A stretch of DNA of 64,000 nucleotides from Microbacterium allomyrinae (GCF_020682705.1 NZ_JAGTTN010000002.1:124001-188000), one strand, 5' to 3'. Shown: positions 8,985 to 18,817, counted from the stretch's first letter. Made by a program: numbers and translations. Notes: generated from the sequence alone by a model not told the origin.

Positions 8985-11900
8985 GTGGCATCCGACTCTT
9001 TCGTTCACCTGCACGTGCACAGCGAGTACTCGATGCTCGACGGTGCTGCCCGCATCGGGCCGATGGTGCAAGAGGCCGTGCGTCTGGGCATGCCCGCGAT
9101 CGCGGTGACCGACCACGGCAACACGTTCGCCGCGTTCGAGTTCTACAAGACCGCGAAGGACGCGGGCATCAAGCCGATCATCGGCATCGAGGCGTACGTC
9201 ACTCCCGGCACGCACCGCAGCGACAAGGCGCGCGTGCGATGGGGCACACCCGAGCAGAGCAACGACGACGTGTCGGGCGCCGGTGCGTACACGCACATGA
9301 CGCTGCTCTCCCACTCCACGCAGGGCATGCACAACCTGTTCCGGCTCTCGTCTCTGGCGAGCATGGAGGGGTATTACTTCAAGCCCCGCATGGACCGCGA
9401 GCTGCTGCAGAAGTACTCGAAGGGACTCATCGCGACGACCGGATGCCCCTCCGGAGAGGTGCAGACACGCCTGCGTCTCGGGCAGTACGACGCGGCCCGC
9501 GCGGCGGCGGCGGAGTTCCAGGACATCTTCGGCAAGGAGAACTACTTCGCCGAGATCATGGACCACGGTCTGTCGATCGAGCGGCGCGTGATGACCGACC
9601 TGCTGCGCATCTCGAAAGACCTCGACATCCCGTTGGTCGGCACGAACGACCTGCACTACACGCACCAGCACGACGCCACAAGCCATGCCGCACTGCTTTG
9701 CGTGCAATCGGGCTCCACCCTCGATGACCCGAAGCGGTTCAAGTTCGATGGCGACGGCTACTACGTCAAGTCTGCTGCCGAGATGCGCCAGGTCTTCCGA
9801 GACCACCCCGAGGCCTGCGACAACACGCTGCTGATCGCCGAGCGGTGCGAGATCGAGTTCAACACGAGCGCGAACTACATGCCGCGCTTCCCGGTGCCCC
9901 AGGGCGAGACCGAGGACTCCTGGTTCGTCAAGGAGGTCGAGCAGGGTCTGCACGTGCGGTACCCGGCCGGCATTCCGGATGCCGTGCGCACGCAGGCAGA
10001 GTACGAGACCGGCGTCATCCTGCAGATGGGCTTCCCGGGCTACTTCCTCGTCGTCGCCGACTTCATCAACTGGGCCAAGAAGAACGGCATCCGTGTCGGG
10101 CCGGGTCGTGGCTCCGGTGCCGGGTCGATGGCTGCCTATGCGATGGGCATCACCGATCTCGATCCGCTCCAGCACGGCCTCATCTTCGAGCGGTTCCTCA
10201 ACCCCGACCGTGTCTCGATGCCCGACTTCGACGTCGACTTCGACGACCGTCGTCGTGGCGAGGTGATCCAGTACGTCACAGAGAAGTACGGCGACGAGCG
10301 CGTCGCGCAGATCGTCACCTACGGCACGATCAAGGCCAAGCAGGCGCTGAAGGATGCCGGTCGCGTGCTCGGATTCCCCTTCAGCATGGGGGAGAAGCTC
10401 ACCAAGGCGATGCCTCCCGCCGTCATGGGCAAGGACATGCCGCTGGAGGGCATGTTCGACAAGAACCACGCGCGCTACAAAGAGGCGTCCGAGTTCCGCC
10501 TGCTGATCGAGACGGATCCCGAGGCCAAGACGGTCTTCGACACCGCGGTGGGCCTGGAGAACCTCAAGCGGCAGTGGGGCGTGCACGCTGCCGGTGTGAT
10601 CATGTCGAGCGATCCGCTCATCGACATCATCCCGATCATGAAGCGCGAGCAGGACGGCCAGATCGTCACGCAGTTCGACTACCCGTCGTGCGAGTCGCTC
10701 GGTCTGATCAAGATGGACTTCCTGGGGCTTCGCAACCTCACGATCATCAACGACGCGCTCGACAACATCACCGCGAACCGCGGCACCGACCTGGTTCTGG
10801 AAGACCTCACGCTCGACGACGCAGCGTCTTACGAACTGCTCTCCCGCGGTGACACGCTGGGCGTCTTCCAGTTGGACGGCGGACCGATGCGTTCCCTTCT
10901 GCGACTGCTGAAACCTGACAACTTCGAAGACATCTCCGCCGTCATCGCCCTCTACCGACCAGGGCCCATGGGCGCCAACTCGCACATCAACTACGCGTTG
11001 CGCAAGAACGGCCAGCAGGACATCACGCCCATCCACGAAGAGTTCAAGGAGTCGCTCTCCGAGATCCTCGACACGAGCTACGGCCTCATCATCTACCAGG
11101 AGCAGGTGATGGCGATCGCGCAGAAGGTCGCCGGGTTCAGCCTCGGCCAGGCCGACATTCTCCGACGTGCGATGGGAAAGAAGAAGAAGTCCGAACTCGA
11201 CAAGCAGTTCGAGGGCTTCCAGGCGGGCATGCATGCCAACGGCTACTCCGATGACGCGGTGCAGAAGCTGTGGGAGATCCTGCTGCCCTTCTCGGACTAC
11301 GCGTTCAACAAGGCTCACTCCGCCGCCTACGGACTCGTGTCGTACTGGACGGCCTACCTCAAGGCGCACTATCCCGCCGAGTACATGGCCGCGCTGCTCA
11401 CCAGCGTCGGCGACTCGAAAGACAAGATGGCGGTGTACCTCAACGAGTGCCGTCGCATGGGCATCAAGGTGCTCCCGCCCGACGTCGGCGCATCGATCCG
11501 GTACTTCGCCGCCGTCGGTGAAGACATCCGCTTCGGTCTGGGCGCCGTGCGCAACGTCGGCGCGAATGTCGTTGACGGCATCGTCGCGTCGCGGGCAGGG
11601 GAGCGCTTCTCGAGCTTCCACGACTTCCTCGCCAAGGTGCCGGTGCACGTGGCGAACAAGCGCACCGTGGAATCGCTGATCAAGGCCGGTGCCTTCGACT
11701 CGCTCGGGTCGACCAGGCGCGCGCTCATGGAGATCCACGAGGATGCGGCCGAGGCGGCCGTCGAGGTGAAGCGCAAGGCCGCGACCGGCGCGATCGGATT
11801 CGATTTCGACAGCCTCTACGACGAGGTCGACGAAGTGGCTCCCGCCAAGGTGCCGGAACGACCGGAGTGGACGAAGAAGGACAAGCTCGCCTTCGAGCGG

Positions 11901-12503
11901 GAGATGCTCGGGCTGTACGTGTCCGATCACCCGTTGGCCGGGCTGGAGATCCCGCTTGCGAAGCACGCGTCGACGAGCATCCACGACCTCCTCGCATCCG
12001 AGGACATCAACGACGGCGATCAGGTCACCGTCGCCGGCCTCGTCACCAGCGTGCAGCATCGCGTCGCCAAGCAGAGCGGCAATCCGTACGGCATGATCAC
12101 CGTCGAGGACTTCGACGGCGAGGTCACCGTCATGTTCATGGGCAAGACGTACACCGAGTTCCAGTCCATGCTCGTGGCCGACTCGATCTTGGTCGTCCGC
12201 GGCCGCGTCTCACGGCGCGACGACGGACTGAACCTGCACGGTCAGACCGCGTTCAGCCCCGATCTCGGGGCGATGGACGAATCGGGGAGCCTGGTGCTCG
12301 TCATGCCCGAACGGCGGGCGAACGAGATGCTCGTCGGAGAGCTTCTGCGAATGCTCGAGCGCCACAGGGGAGACACCGAGGTGACCGTGAAGCTGCACAG
12401 CGGTAACGTCGCGAAGGTCTTCGAAGTGCCGCACCCGGTGCGCATCACCCCGGATCTGTATGGCGAATTGAAGGGTCTGCTCGGCCCGCAGTGCCTCGGA
12501 TAG
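8985..12503 (+). CDS. dnaE: DNA polymerase III alpha subunit DnaE1
   Basis: The replicative polymerase catalytic subunit, 1172 residues, GTG start. The N-terminal PHP domain is intact (FVHLHVHSEYSMLDGA, AVTDHGNT), consistent with the metal-dependent proofreading activity of actinobacterial DnaE1. The polymerase domain holds GPGRGSGAGSMAAYAMGI and the catalytic aspartate motif PDFDVDFDD (about residue 411). The finger region, GVHAAGVIMSS and the YAFNKAHSAAYG motif follow. The C-terminus has the OB-fold (VTVAGLVTSVQHRVAKQSG) and a final tau-binding region. Length and domain order match DnaE1 rather than ImuB-linked DnaE2. Confidence 0.98.
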   Translation: MASDSFVHLHVHSEYSMLDGAARIGPMVQEAVRLGMPAIAVTDHGNTFAAFEFYKTAKDAGIKPIIGIEAYVTPGTHRSDKARVRWGTPEQSNDDVSGAGAYTHMTLLSHSTQGMHNLFRLSSLASMEGYYFKPRMDRELLQKYSKGLIATTGCPSGEVQTRLRLGQYDAARAAAAEFQDIFGKENYFAEIMDHGLSIERRVMTDLLRISKDLDIPLVGTNDLHYTHQHDATSHAALLCVQSGSTLDDPKRFKFDGDGYYVKSAAEMRQVFRDHPEACDNTLLIAERCEIEFNTSANYMPRFPVPQGETEDSWFVKEVEQGLHVRYPAGIPDAVRTQAEYETGVILQMGFPGYFLVVADFINWAKKNGIRVGPGRGSGAGSMAAYAMGITDLDPLQHGLIFERFLNPDRVSMPDFDVDFDDRRRGEVIQYVTEKYGDERVAQIVTYGTIKAKQALKDAGRVLGFPFSMGEKLTKAMPPAVMGKDMPLEGMFDKNHARYKEASEFRLLIETDPEAKTVFDTAVGLENLKRQWGVHAAGVIMSSDPLIDIIPIMKREQDGQIVTQFDYPSCESLGLIKMDFLGLRNLTIINDALDNITANRGTDLVLEDLTLDDAASYELLSRGDTLGVFQLDGGPMRSLLRLLKPDNFEDISAVIALYRPGPMGANSHINYALRKNGQQDITPIHEEFKESLSEILDTSYGLIIYQEQVMAIAQKVAGFSLGQADILRRAMGKKKKSELDKQFEGFQAGMHANGYSDDAVQKLWEILLPFSDYAFNKAHSAAYGLVSYWTAYLKAHYPAEYMAALLTSVGDSKDKMAVYLNECRRMGIKVLPPDVGASIRYFAAVGEDIRFGLGAVRNVGANVVDGIVASRAGERFSSFHDFLAKVPVHVANKRTVESLIKAGAFDSLGSTRRALMEIHEDAAEAAVEVKRKAATGAIGFDFDSLYDEVDEVAPAKVPERPEWTKKDKLAFEREMLGLYVSDHPLAGLEIPLAKHASTSIHDLLASEDINDGDQVTVAGLVTSVQHRVAKQSGNPYGMITVEDFDGEVTVMFMGKTYTEFQSMLVADSILVVRGRVSRRDDGLNLHGQTAFSPDLGAMDESGSLVLVMPERRANEMLVGELLRMLERHRGDTEVTVKLHSGNVAKVFEVPHPVRITPDLYGELKGLLGPQCLG

Positions 12504-12516
12504 AGACCTTTGCGTG

Positions 12517-12535
12517 GATGTCGCGGCGCGACATC
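12517..12535. terminator. Short stem-loop after dnaE
   Basis: GATGTCGC-ggc-GCGACATC forms a perfect 8-bp stem with a 3-nt loop 13 nt after the dnaE stop. No T-run follows, so it may be a terminator of the actinobacterial I-shaped type or an RNA-stabilising hairpin. A nearly identical GGATGTCGCG hairpin occurs at 46731-46758. Confidence 0.5.
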
Positions 12536-12581
12536 GGATCTCATCGGCGTCTCATGCGCCGTGGGTAGTATCAGGACGAAA

Positions 12582-12600
12582 GCGGGCTTCGAGAGCCCGC
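12582..12600 (+). promoter_or_regulatory. 5' leader hairpin of the following membrane protein gene
   Basis: GCGGGCT-tcgag-AGCCCGC is a perfect 7-bp stem ending 14 nt before the GTG start at 12615, immediately upstream of the GAAAGGA ribosome-binding site. A TAGTAT hexamer at 12566 could serve as a -10 element, which would put the hairpin near the 5' end of the mRNA. Confidence 0.4.
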
Positions 12601-12614
12601 CGGAAAGGACGATC

Positions 12615-13676
12615 GTGACGTTTGACCAGCAGGACGCCGGCAGCGAGGTCGACGCCTCCGTGACGAAGGAGCAGCCTCAGTACGGCGTCGGGCCGTTCTC
12701 GATCCGCGAGGTCGCGCTGGTGGGCACCTGGCTCGTCGCGTTCGTCATCTCGTTCTTCCCGATCTACGGCGAGATCGGCCGTGGACCGTCGGTGTGGAGC
12801 AACGGCATCGACTGGGTGCTCACGATCGGCGTCCCGACCGCCGCAGTCTTCCTCATCGCTCTGCGCCGCCTCTCGCCGCAGGGTATCCGCCGTGTCGGCT
12901 CGCTCGGGATCGACCAGTTCGCCTCGGTCGCCTTCTCTGTCTCGACCGTGCTCTGGCTGACCACGATCTGGAACTCCTTCATCACCCTCGCCAACCAGCG
13001 CGTGTTCCTGGCGACCTGGGTCGTCTGGGTCGAGTTCTTCCTCATGCTCGCCGGTGTTCTGCTCACGGTGTTCGCACCGCTCATCGCGCCGTTCCAGCAG
13101 GACTTCCAGGACCGCGTCGAAGTGCCCGCGCACCGCAACGCCCGCCCTGTCCGCGCCGTGTCACCGCGGCCGGCCACGATCGTGCCCGCCGCCGTGGCGG
13201 AGGATCCCGCCGCCGGGGGAGCGTACGCGGACTACGCCGCACCCGACGAGGCCGCAGGCTACGCACCGGCGGACGCGCACGCCGCTGTCGTCGACGATGC
13301 CACGGACTCCGCTTCGCAGGCGGAGCCGGCCGCCGCCACCGCCGCGTACGCCCGGATCGGCGACGAGGACCCGGCCATCGCGTCGGATGACTCCCTCGTC
13401 GACGCCGGACAGGCCGCGGAGCAGTCCGCCGCCGAGTGGCCCTCCGCAGAATCCGGCACCACGCACACCCCCGCCGAGGCCCCGCGCCACCAGGCGTTCT
13501 GGGCCCTCGTCCCCGAGGACCGCGACATCGTCGACGAGATCGGCATCCCGGTCTTCCGCATCGGCCCGAGCGCGTGGGCGCTCGTCATCGAGGATCGCGG
13601 CGAAGCGTTCGTGGTCCGCCACGAAGACGGCCGCATCGGGTATCTGCACGACGTCTCCGGCGTCACGCGCGGCTAG
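12615..13676 (+). CDS. Four-helix membrane protein with long acidic cytoplasmic tail
   Basis: A 353-residue protein of unknown function. The start is a GTG at 12615 with GAAAGGA upstream. Four hydrophobic segments (roughly residues 33-52, 65-85, 105-125 and 137-158) include LVAFVISFFPIYGEIGRGPS and a TIWNSFITLANQ loop. A long Ala/Asp/Glu-rich low-complexity tail follows (about 175-300). The protein ends in a small conserved-looking domain (FWALVPEDRDIVDEIGIPVF). The layout is typical of a Microbacteriaceae hypothetical family next to dnaE/hisD. No enzymatic motif is visible. Confidence 0.8.
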   Translation: MTFDQQDAGSEVDASVTKEQPQYGVGPFSIREVALVGTWLVAFVISFFPIYGEIGRGPSVWSNGIDWVLTIGVPTAAVFLIALRRLSPQGIRRVGSLGIDQFASVAFSVSTVLWLTTIWNSFITLANQRVFLATWVVWVEFFLMLAGVLLTVFAPLIAPFQQDFQDRVEVPAHRNARPVRAVSPRPATIVPAAVAEDPAAGGAYADYAAPDEAAGYAPADAHAAVVDDATDSASQAEPAAATAAYARIGDEDPAIASDDSLVDAGQAAEQSAAEWPSAESGTTHTPAEAPRHQAFWALVPEDRDIVDEIGIPVFRIGPSAWALVIEDRGEAFVVRHEDGRIGYLHDVSGVTRG

Positions 13677-13706
13677 CCTCTGGGCTGCGCGCGATACCGT
13701 AGACGG

Positions 13707-15044
13707 ATGCTCCGGACGATCGACCTGCGTGGGCGTGTGCTCTCACCCACGGAACTCCTCGAGACCGTTCCTCGTGCGACGGCAGCGCGCGAAGAGGCCC
13801 TCGCGACAGCTGTCCGCATCGTCGATGACGTCGCGCAACGCGGCGAGGCGGCGCTGCGCGAGCAGGCCGACCGATTCGACGGCGTGACGGATCACGACGT
13901 GCGAGTGCCTGCCGTACATCTCGACGAGGCGCTCGAAGCCCTCGACCCCGCAGTTCGGTCGGCGCTCGAACAGGCGATCCTTCGCGTGCGCGAGGCGTCC
14001 GCCGCGCAGGTCCCGCCGATGGCCGTCACCGAGCTCGCACCCGGTGCACGCGTGGTGCAGCGCTGGCAGCCGGTTCGCCGTGTCGGCCTCTACGTGCCCG
14101 GCGGCAAGGCCGTCTACCCGTCCAGTGTCGTCATGAACGTCGTCCCGGCGCAGGTCGCCGGCGTGTCCGAGATCGCCCTGGCCTCGCCGCCGCAGCGTGA
14201 GTTCGGCGGCCGCGTGCACCCGGTGATCCTGGGGGCTGCCAAGCTCCTCGGCGTCACCGAGGTCTACGCGATGGGTGGCGCCGGGGCGATCGGCGCGCTC
14301 GCGTACGGCGTGCTCGAGATCGGCCTCGAAGCCGTCGACGTCGTCACCGGGCCGGGAAACAACTTCGTCGCCGCCGCCAAACGCGCCGTGGCGGGGAGAG
14401 TGGGGACGGACGCCGAGGCCGGCGCCACCGAGATCCTCATCGTCGCCGACGACACCGCAGACGCGCGCCTGGTGGCCGTCGACCTCATCAGCCAGGCGGA
14501 GCACGACGAACAGGCCTCTGCGGTTCTGGTCACGACCTCCGAGCGTCTTGCCGCCGCCGTGCGCGAGGAGATCGCTCCGCGTGCCGCGGCGACACGCCAC
14601 GCCGTACGCGTGGAGGCCGCGCTTGCGGGGCCGCAGTCGGCGATCGTGCTCGTCGACGACCTCGCGACCGCCACGGCGTTCAGCAACGCGTACGCGCCCG
14701 AGCACCTGGAACTGCACCTCGCCGACCCGCGCGCCGAAGACTTCGTCCACGCGGGCGCCGTCTTCGTCGGCGCGCACTCCCCGGTGAGTCTGGGCGACTA
14801 CCTGGCGGGGAGCAATCACGTGCTGCCGACAGGAGGACAGGCACGCTACGCCGCGGGGCTGTCCGCGGCGACCTTCCTTCGCCCGCAGCAGGTGATCGAG
14901 TACGACCGCGATGCTCTCGCTGCGGTGCACGACGCCATCGTGACCCTCGCCGAGGCCGAGGCGCTCCCCGCGCACGGTGAGGCGATCACGGCGCGGTTCG
15001 CCGTCCCCGACGCTCAGGAGCCCGGTGGCAGGTCCAGGCCGTAG
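13707..15044 (+). CDS. hisD: Histidinol dehydrogenase
   Basis: Catalyses the last two oxidations of histidine synthesis, L-histidinol to L-histidine, using two NAD+ and Zn2+ in the cytoplasm. The 445-residue length is standard. It shows GLYVPGGKAVYPSSVVMNVV, the NAD-binding ITGPGN-like VVTGPGNNFVAAAKR, and zinc-site residues in SQAEHDEQA and GSNHVLPTGG. The start is the ATG at 13707 (MLRTIDLRGR), 30 nt after the preceding gene. It is unlinked to other his genes here. nrdR follows after 12 nt. Confidence 0.97.
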   Translation: MLRTIDLRGRVLSPTELLETVPRATAAREEALATAVRIVDDVAQRGEAALREQADRFDGVTDHDVRVPAVHLDEALEALDPAVRSALEQAILRVREASAAQVPPMAVTELAPGARVVQRWQPVRRVGLYVPGGKAVYPSSVVMNVVPAQVAGVSEIALASPPQREFGGRVHPVILGAAKLLGVTEVYAMGGAGAIGALAYGVLEIGLEAVDVVTGPGNNFVAAAKRAVAGRVGTDAEAGATEILIVADDTADARLVAVDLISQAEHDEQASAVLVTTSERLAAAVREEIAPRAAATRHAVRVEAALAGPQSAIVLVDDLATATAFSNAYAPEHLELHLADPRAEDFVHAGAVFVGAHSPVSLGDYLAGSNHVLPTGGQARYAAGLSAATFLRPQQVIEYDRDALAAVHDAIVTLAEAEALPAHGEAITARFAVPDAQEPGGRSRP

Positions 15045-15056
15045 GCTGGACCCGAT

Positions 15057-15554
15057 ATGCACTGCCCGTTCTGCCGCCACGCCGATTCGCGAGTCATCGA
15101 CTCGCGTACGAGCGACGACGGTCTCAGCATCCGTCGCCGGCGCCAGTGCCCCCAGTGCGGCGGGCGCTTCACGACCGTCGAGACCGCGAGCCTCAACGTC
15201 ATCAAACGATCCGGTGTGATCGAGCCGTTCAGCCGCGAGAAGGTGATGTCGGGCGTTCGCAAAGCCTGTCAGGGGCGACCGGTCACCGAGGGCGATCTCG
15301 CGGTGCTGGCGCAGACGGTCGAGGAGAGCGTCCGCCAGACCGGGGCATCGCAGCTCGACGCCAACGAGATCGGGCTCGCGATCCTCGGCCCGCTGCGCGA
15401 TCTGGACGAGGTCGCCTACCTGCGCTTCGCGAGCGTCTATCAGGCGTTCGATTCGCTCGAAGACTTCGAGGCTGCCATCGAGCAGCTCCGCGTCGACCAT
15501 GCGCGCAGCGACAAGGTGCTCGACGACGCCGACGCGTCCGCCACGGGGGAGTGA
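15057..15554 (+). CDS. nrdR: Transcriptional repressor NrdR
   Basis: A 165-residue ATP/dATP-sensing repressor of ribonucleotide reductase genes. The N-terminal zinc ribbon has MHCPFC and CPQCGGRF (four cysteines, about residues 3-34), followed by the ATP-cone domain starting at [20 protein letters not shown] and containing [14 protein letters not shown]. The start is the ATG at 15057, 12 nt after hisD. NrdR boxes would be expected upstream of nrd operons, which are not in this window. Confidence 0.97.
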   Translation: MHCPFCRHADSRVIDSRTSDDGLSIRRRRQCPQCGGRFTTVETASLNVIKRSGVIEPFSREKVMSGVRKACQGRPVTEGDLAVLAQTVEESVRQTGASQLDANEIGLAILGPLRDLDEVAYLRFASVYQAFDSLEDFEAAIEQLRVDHARSDKVLDDADASATGE

Positions 15555-15609
15555 CGAGCGAAAGCCTCGGCACACGGCCGCGGTGGCGCGAGCGGATAAC
15601 CTGGACGGG

Positions 15610-16638
15610 ATGTATCCCCTCCTCTTTCGCACCGTGCTCACGCGCATGGATCCCGAGTCCGCCCATCACGCCGCGATGGCGGTGATCCGCGTCCTCGGTG
15701 TTCCACCGTTCTCGTGGGCCGCACGGGCCATCACCCGGCCTGCGCCGAGCCTCCAGACGTCCGCGCTGGGCCTGAGATTCGAGTCGCCGTTCGGTGTCGC
15801 AGCCGGATTCGACAAGGACGTCAAGGGCGCCGCCGGCCTCTATGCGCTCGGATTCGGACACGTCGAGGTCGGGACGCTCACCGCGATCCCGCAGAACGGC
15901 AATCCGCGTCCTCGACTGTTCCGTCTGATCCCCGACCGCGCCGTCGTCAATCGCATGGGATTCAACAACAAGGGGGCGCAGGCTGCCGCGGAGCGCCTGC
16001 GCTCGCTGCGCCGCCGCTCGCGTCGCGCCGTGCTCGGTGTCAATATCGGCAAGAGCCGCGTGGTCGACGTGGCCGATGCGACCGCGGACTACGTGAGGTC
16101 CGCGACGCTCCTGGCCCCTCTCGCGGACTACCTCGTGGTCAACGTCTCGTCACCGAACACGCCCGGTCTGCGCGGACTGCAGGCCGTCGAGACACTGCGC
16201 CCGCTGCTGGCCGCTGTGCGCGACGCAGCGGGTGAGACACCGCTCCTCGTGAAGATCGCCCCCGACCTGCCCGACGACGAGGTGTCTGCGGTGGCGCATC
16301 TTGCCGTGGACCTGGGGCTTGCCGGCCTCATCGCGACCAATACGACGATCTCGCGCGACGGGCTCGCGACCGATGCCGCCACGGTGGCGGCGGCCGGGGA
16401 TGGCGGCCTCTCAGGTGCGCCGCTCAAGGCGCGTTCGATCGCGGTGCTGCGACTGGTGCGCGCGGCCGTGCCACCCGAGTTCTGTGTGATCTCCGTCGGC
16501 GGGGTCGAGACGGCTGCGGACGTGCAGGAGCGGATGGATGCCGGCGCCACCCTCGTGCAGGGCTACACGGCGTTCCTCTACCGCGGGCCCCTCTGGGCGC
16601 GGCAGATCAACCGGGGCCTGGCGCGCGCGAACGGCTGA
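15610..16638 (+). CDS. pyrD: Dihydroorotate dehydrogenase (quinone), class 2
   Basis: The membrane-associated flavoprotein that oxidises dihydroorotate to orotate in pyrimidine synthesis and passes electrons to menaquinone. 342 residues from ATG 15610 (MYPLLFRTVLTRMDPESAHH), which includes the N-terminal helical quinone-binding extension diagnostic of class 2. FGVAAGFDKDVKGAAGL, VVNRMGFNNKG and NVSSPNTPGLRGLQ (with the catalytic serine) are all present. The C-terminal FMN phosphate motif ISVGGVETAADVQERMDAGA is intact. An in-frame upstream extension into nrdR is rejected. Confidence 0.97.
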   Translation: MYPLLFRTVLTRMDPESAHHAAMAVIRVLGVPPFSWAARAITRPAPSLQTSALGLRFESPFGVAAGFDKDVKGAAGLYALGFGHVEVGTLTAIPQNGNPRPRLFRLIPDRAVVNRMGFNNKGAQAAAERLRSLRRRSRRAVLGVNIGKSRVVDVADATADYVRSATLLAPLADYLVVNVSSPNTPGLRGLQAVETLRPLLAAVRDAAGETPLLVKIAPDLPDDEVSAVAHLAVDLGLAGLIATNTTISRDGLATDAATVAAAGDGGLSGAPLKARSIAVLRLVRAAVPPEFCVISVGGVETAADVQERMDAGATLVQGYTAFLYRGPLWARQINRGLARANG

Positions 16639-16666
16639 GCCGACGCGCCCGCCGGGCGGGGACGGA

Positions 16667-17263
16667 TCAGGCGGGCTTCTGGCCGCGCTTGACCTGGGCC
16701 TTCGGCAGACGCAGGAAGCGCATCTGCACGGTGCGCATCGACGCGTACCAGCCGAGACCCTTCTCGATCTTGTCGGCGCCGAACTTCTGCTTCACGGCCC
16801 GCTTCACGTTGATCGAGGTCAGGATCATGTCGCCGATGACGAACAGGATGAAGATCCACAGGCCGACGAACGCGTAGTACTGGATCGCGGCGACCGGCAG
16901 GAATGTCGCGAGGATCACGAGCACCATCGCGGGCATGACAGCCTCGCCGAGGTGCCAGCCGGCATCGACGTAGTCGCGCACGAACTTTCGCTGTGCGCCC
17001 TGGTCACGAGCGGGAAGGTAGCGAGGGTCGCCGGCCGCCATGCCGACACGGGCCTTCTCGCGCTGTGCAGCCAGATCTGCTTTGGCGCGGGCCTTGGCCT
17101 CTTTGGTGTCGGGCACGAGGGGACGCTTGCGCGCGGCCTCCTGCTCGGCGCGGGTCGGGGTCGCCCGGCCCTTCGGCGAGGCGCCCCCGGTGGGGACACC
17201 GTTCAGCACGGTGCCCTCGGACGGTGCGTCGTTGGATGAGGGAGCTGCAGGTGTCTTGGCCAC
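16667..17263 (-). CDS. DUF3043 domain membrane protein
   Basis: A 198-residue actinobacterial protein of unknown function. A charged, disordered N-terminal half (Arg/Lys/Ala-rich, residues 1-90) contains DPRYLPARDQGAQRKFVRDY, the hallmark of DUF3043. Two adjacent transmembrane helices follow (about 110-130 and 133-153). The C-terminus is basic (KRAVKQKFGADKIEKGLGWY). It converges on pyrD and is divergent from the M20 dipeptidase gene. Function cannot be inferred. Confidence 0.88.
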   Translation of the reverse strand: MAKTPAAPSSNDAPSEGTVLNGVPTGGASPKGRATPTRAEQEAARKRPLVPDTKEAKARAKADLAAQREKARVGMAAGDPRYLPARDQGAQRKFVRDYVDAGWHLGEAVMPAMVLVILATFLPVAAIQYYAFVGLWIFILFVIGDMILTSINVKRAVKQKFGADKIEKGLGWYASMRTVQMRFLRLPKAQVKRGQKPA

Positions 17264-17310
17264 GGGTCATCCTCGATAGTGCGATAGGGGGTTCGCTTAA
17301 GATTACCCGC

Positions 17311-18711
17311 ATGACCTCTGAGCTCTCCCGACAGGATGCTGTGCGCGATGCCGCGGCATCCGGCATCCCCTCCGCTCTCGCCGATCTGGGCGCCCTCGTG
17401 CGGATCCCGTCGATCGCGTTTCCGGGATTCGACGCCGCCCAGGTGCAGCGAAGCGCCGAGGCAGTGGCTGAACTGGTGCGGGAAACCGGATTGTTCGAGT
17501 CTGTCGAGATCCGAAGTGCGGCGATCCCCGGCACCGATGAGCGAGGCAACCCCGCCGTTCTCGCGACGCGGGCGGCGCGAGCGGGCCGGCCGACGATCCT
17601 GCTCTACGCGCACCACGACGTGCAGCCGGTCGGCGACGAGGCCCTGTGGGAGTCCCCGCCCTTCGAGCCGACGGTGCGCGACGGGCGCCTCTACGGTCGT
17701 GGCGCAGCCGACGACAAAGCCGGTGTCATGGCGCACATCGCCGCGCTGCGCGCCTTCAAAGAGGCCGTCGGCGACGACTTCGACCTCGGGGTCGTGCTGT
17801 TCTTCGAAGGCGAGGAGGAAGCCGGCTCGCGCTCTTTCGCGCAGTTCCTCGCCGACAATGCCGACGCGCTGCGCGCGGATGTCATCGTGGTCGCCGACTC
17901 CGGCAACTGGGATGCGAAGACGCCCGCGCTGACGGTGTCGCTGCGCGGCAACACCCGCTTCACCCTTCGCGTGCGGACGCTCGAGCACGCGTCGCACTCC
18001 GGGATGTTCGGGGGGGCGGTGCCCGACGCCATGATGGCGACCGTGAAGCTGCTGTCGACGCTCTGGGACGACGACGGCGCCGTCGCCGTGGAGGGACTGA
18101 CCGAACGGGATGCCGTCACCCCGCCCTACAGCGAGGAGACCCTGCGTGACGAGGCAGGGCTTCCCGACGGCGTCACACCCGTCGGACGGGGCACGATCCT
18201 CAGCCGCATCTGGAATAAGCCGTCGATCACCGTCACCGGCATCGATGCGCCGAGCGTCGTCAACGCCTCGAACACCCTCACCCCTGAGGTAGCCGTCGTG
18301 ATCAGCGCGCGCGTCGCGCCCGGCCAGCCGGCGCGCGACGCGTACGCAGCGGTCGAGGCGCATCTGCGTGCCCACGCGCCGTTCGGCGCACGGCTCGAGT
18401 TCAGCGACCAGGACTTCGGCGACGCCTTCCTCGTCGATACGTCTGGCTGGGCCGTCGCCGCCGCGCGCGAAGCCCTTCATGAGGGCTACGGCGTCGAATC
18501 TGTGGATATCGGGGTGGGTGGCTCGATCCCCTTCATCGCAGACCTCGTGCGCGAGTTCCCGGGGGCGCAGATCCTCGTGACGGGCGTGGAAGACCCCCAC
18601 GCCAAGGCGCACAGCCCGAACGAGTCGCTCCACCTGGAGACGTTCCGCAACGCCGTGCTCTCGGAGGCGCTACTGCTCGAGAAGCTCGACGCGCGGACCG
18701 CCGAAGCATAG
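17311..18711 (+). CDS. M20 family metallodipeptidase
   Basis: A 466-residue cytoplasmic zinc peptidase related to PepV/CNDP dipeptidases. The first zinc ligand is in LLYAHHDVQP and the bridging aspartate in LYGRGAADDKAGVMAHIAAL. The general base pair is in FFEGEEEAGSRSF. The dimerisation lid domain is present (residues about 205-330). C-terminal ligands are in VEDPHAKAHSPNESLH. The start is the ATG at 17311 (MTSELSRQDAVRDAAASGIP). An upstream in-frame extension over DUF3043 is rejected. The exact substrate is unknown. Confidence 0.92.
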   Translation: MTSELSRQDAVRDAAASGIPSALADLGALVRIPSIAFPGFDAAQVQRSAEAVAELVRETGLFESVEIRSAAIPGTDERGNPAVLATRAARAGRPTILLYAHHDVQPVGDEALWESPPFEPTVRDGRLYGRGAADDKAGVMAHIAALRAFKEAVGDDFDLGVVLFFEGEEEAGSRSFAQFLADNADALRADVIVVADSGNWDAKTPALTVSLRGNTRFTLRVRTLEHASHSGMFGGAVPDAMMATVKLLSTLWDDDGAVAVEGLTERDAVTPPYSEETLRDEAGLPDGVTPVGRGTILSRIWNKPSITVTGIDAPSVVNASNTLTPEVAVVISARVAPGQPARDAYAAVEAHLRAHAPFGARLEFSDQDFGDAFLVDTSGWAVAAAREALHEGYGVESVDIGVGGSIPFIADLVREFPGAQILVTGVEDPHAKAHSPNESLHLETFRNAVLSEALLLEKLDARTAEA

Positions 18712-18817
18712 AAACGTCGAGCTCGGAGCCTCCTCACGGCAGGCGCGCGTAGAATCGAGCCATCCAGCCGCTCTGTTCACCGATCTTCGATCCAGGCGGC
18801 CCGTCCAGAGGAGTGCC

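Noticed and set aside
8916..12059. A 1047-codon minus-strand frame over dnaE
   Set aside because: It lies antisense to a clear DnaE protein. Long antisense frames are a normal effect of GC-rich third codon positions, and the product is Arg/Val-rich without motifs.
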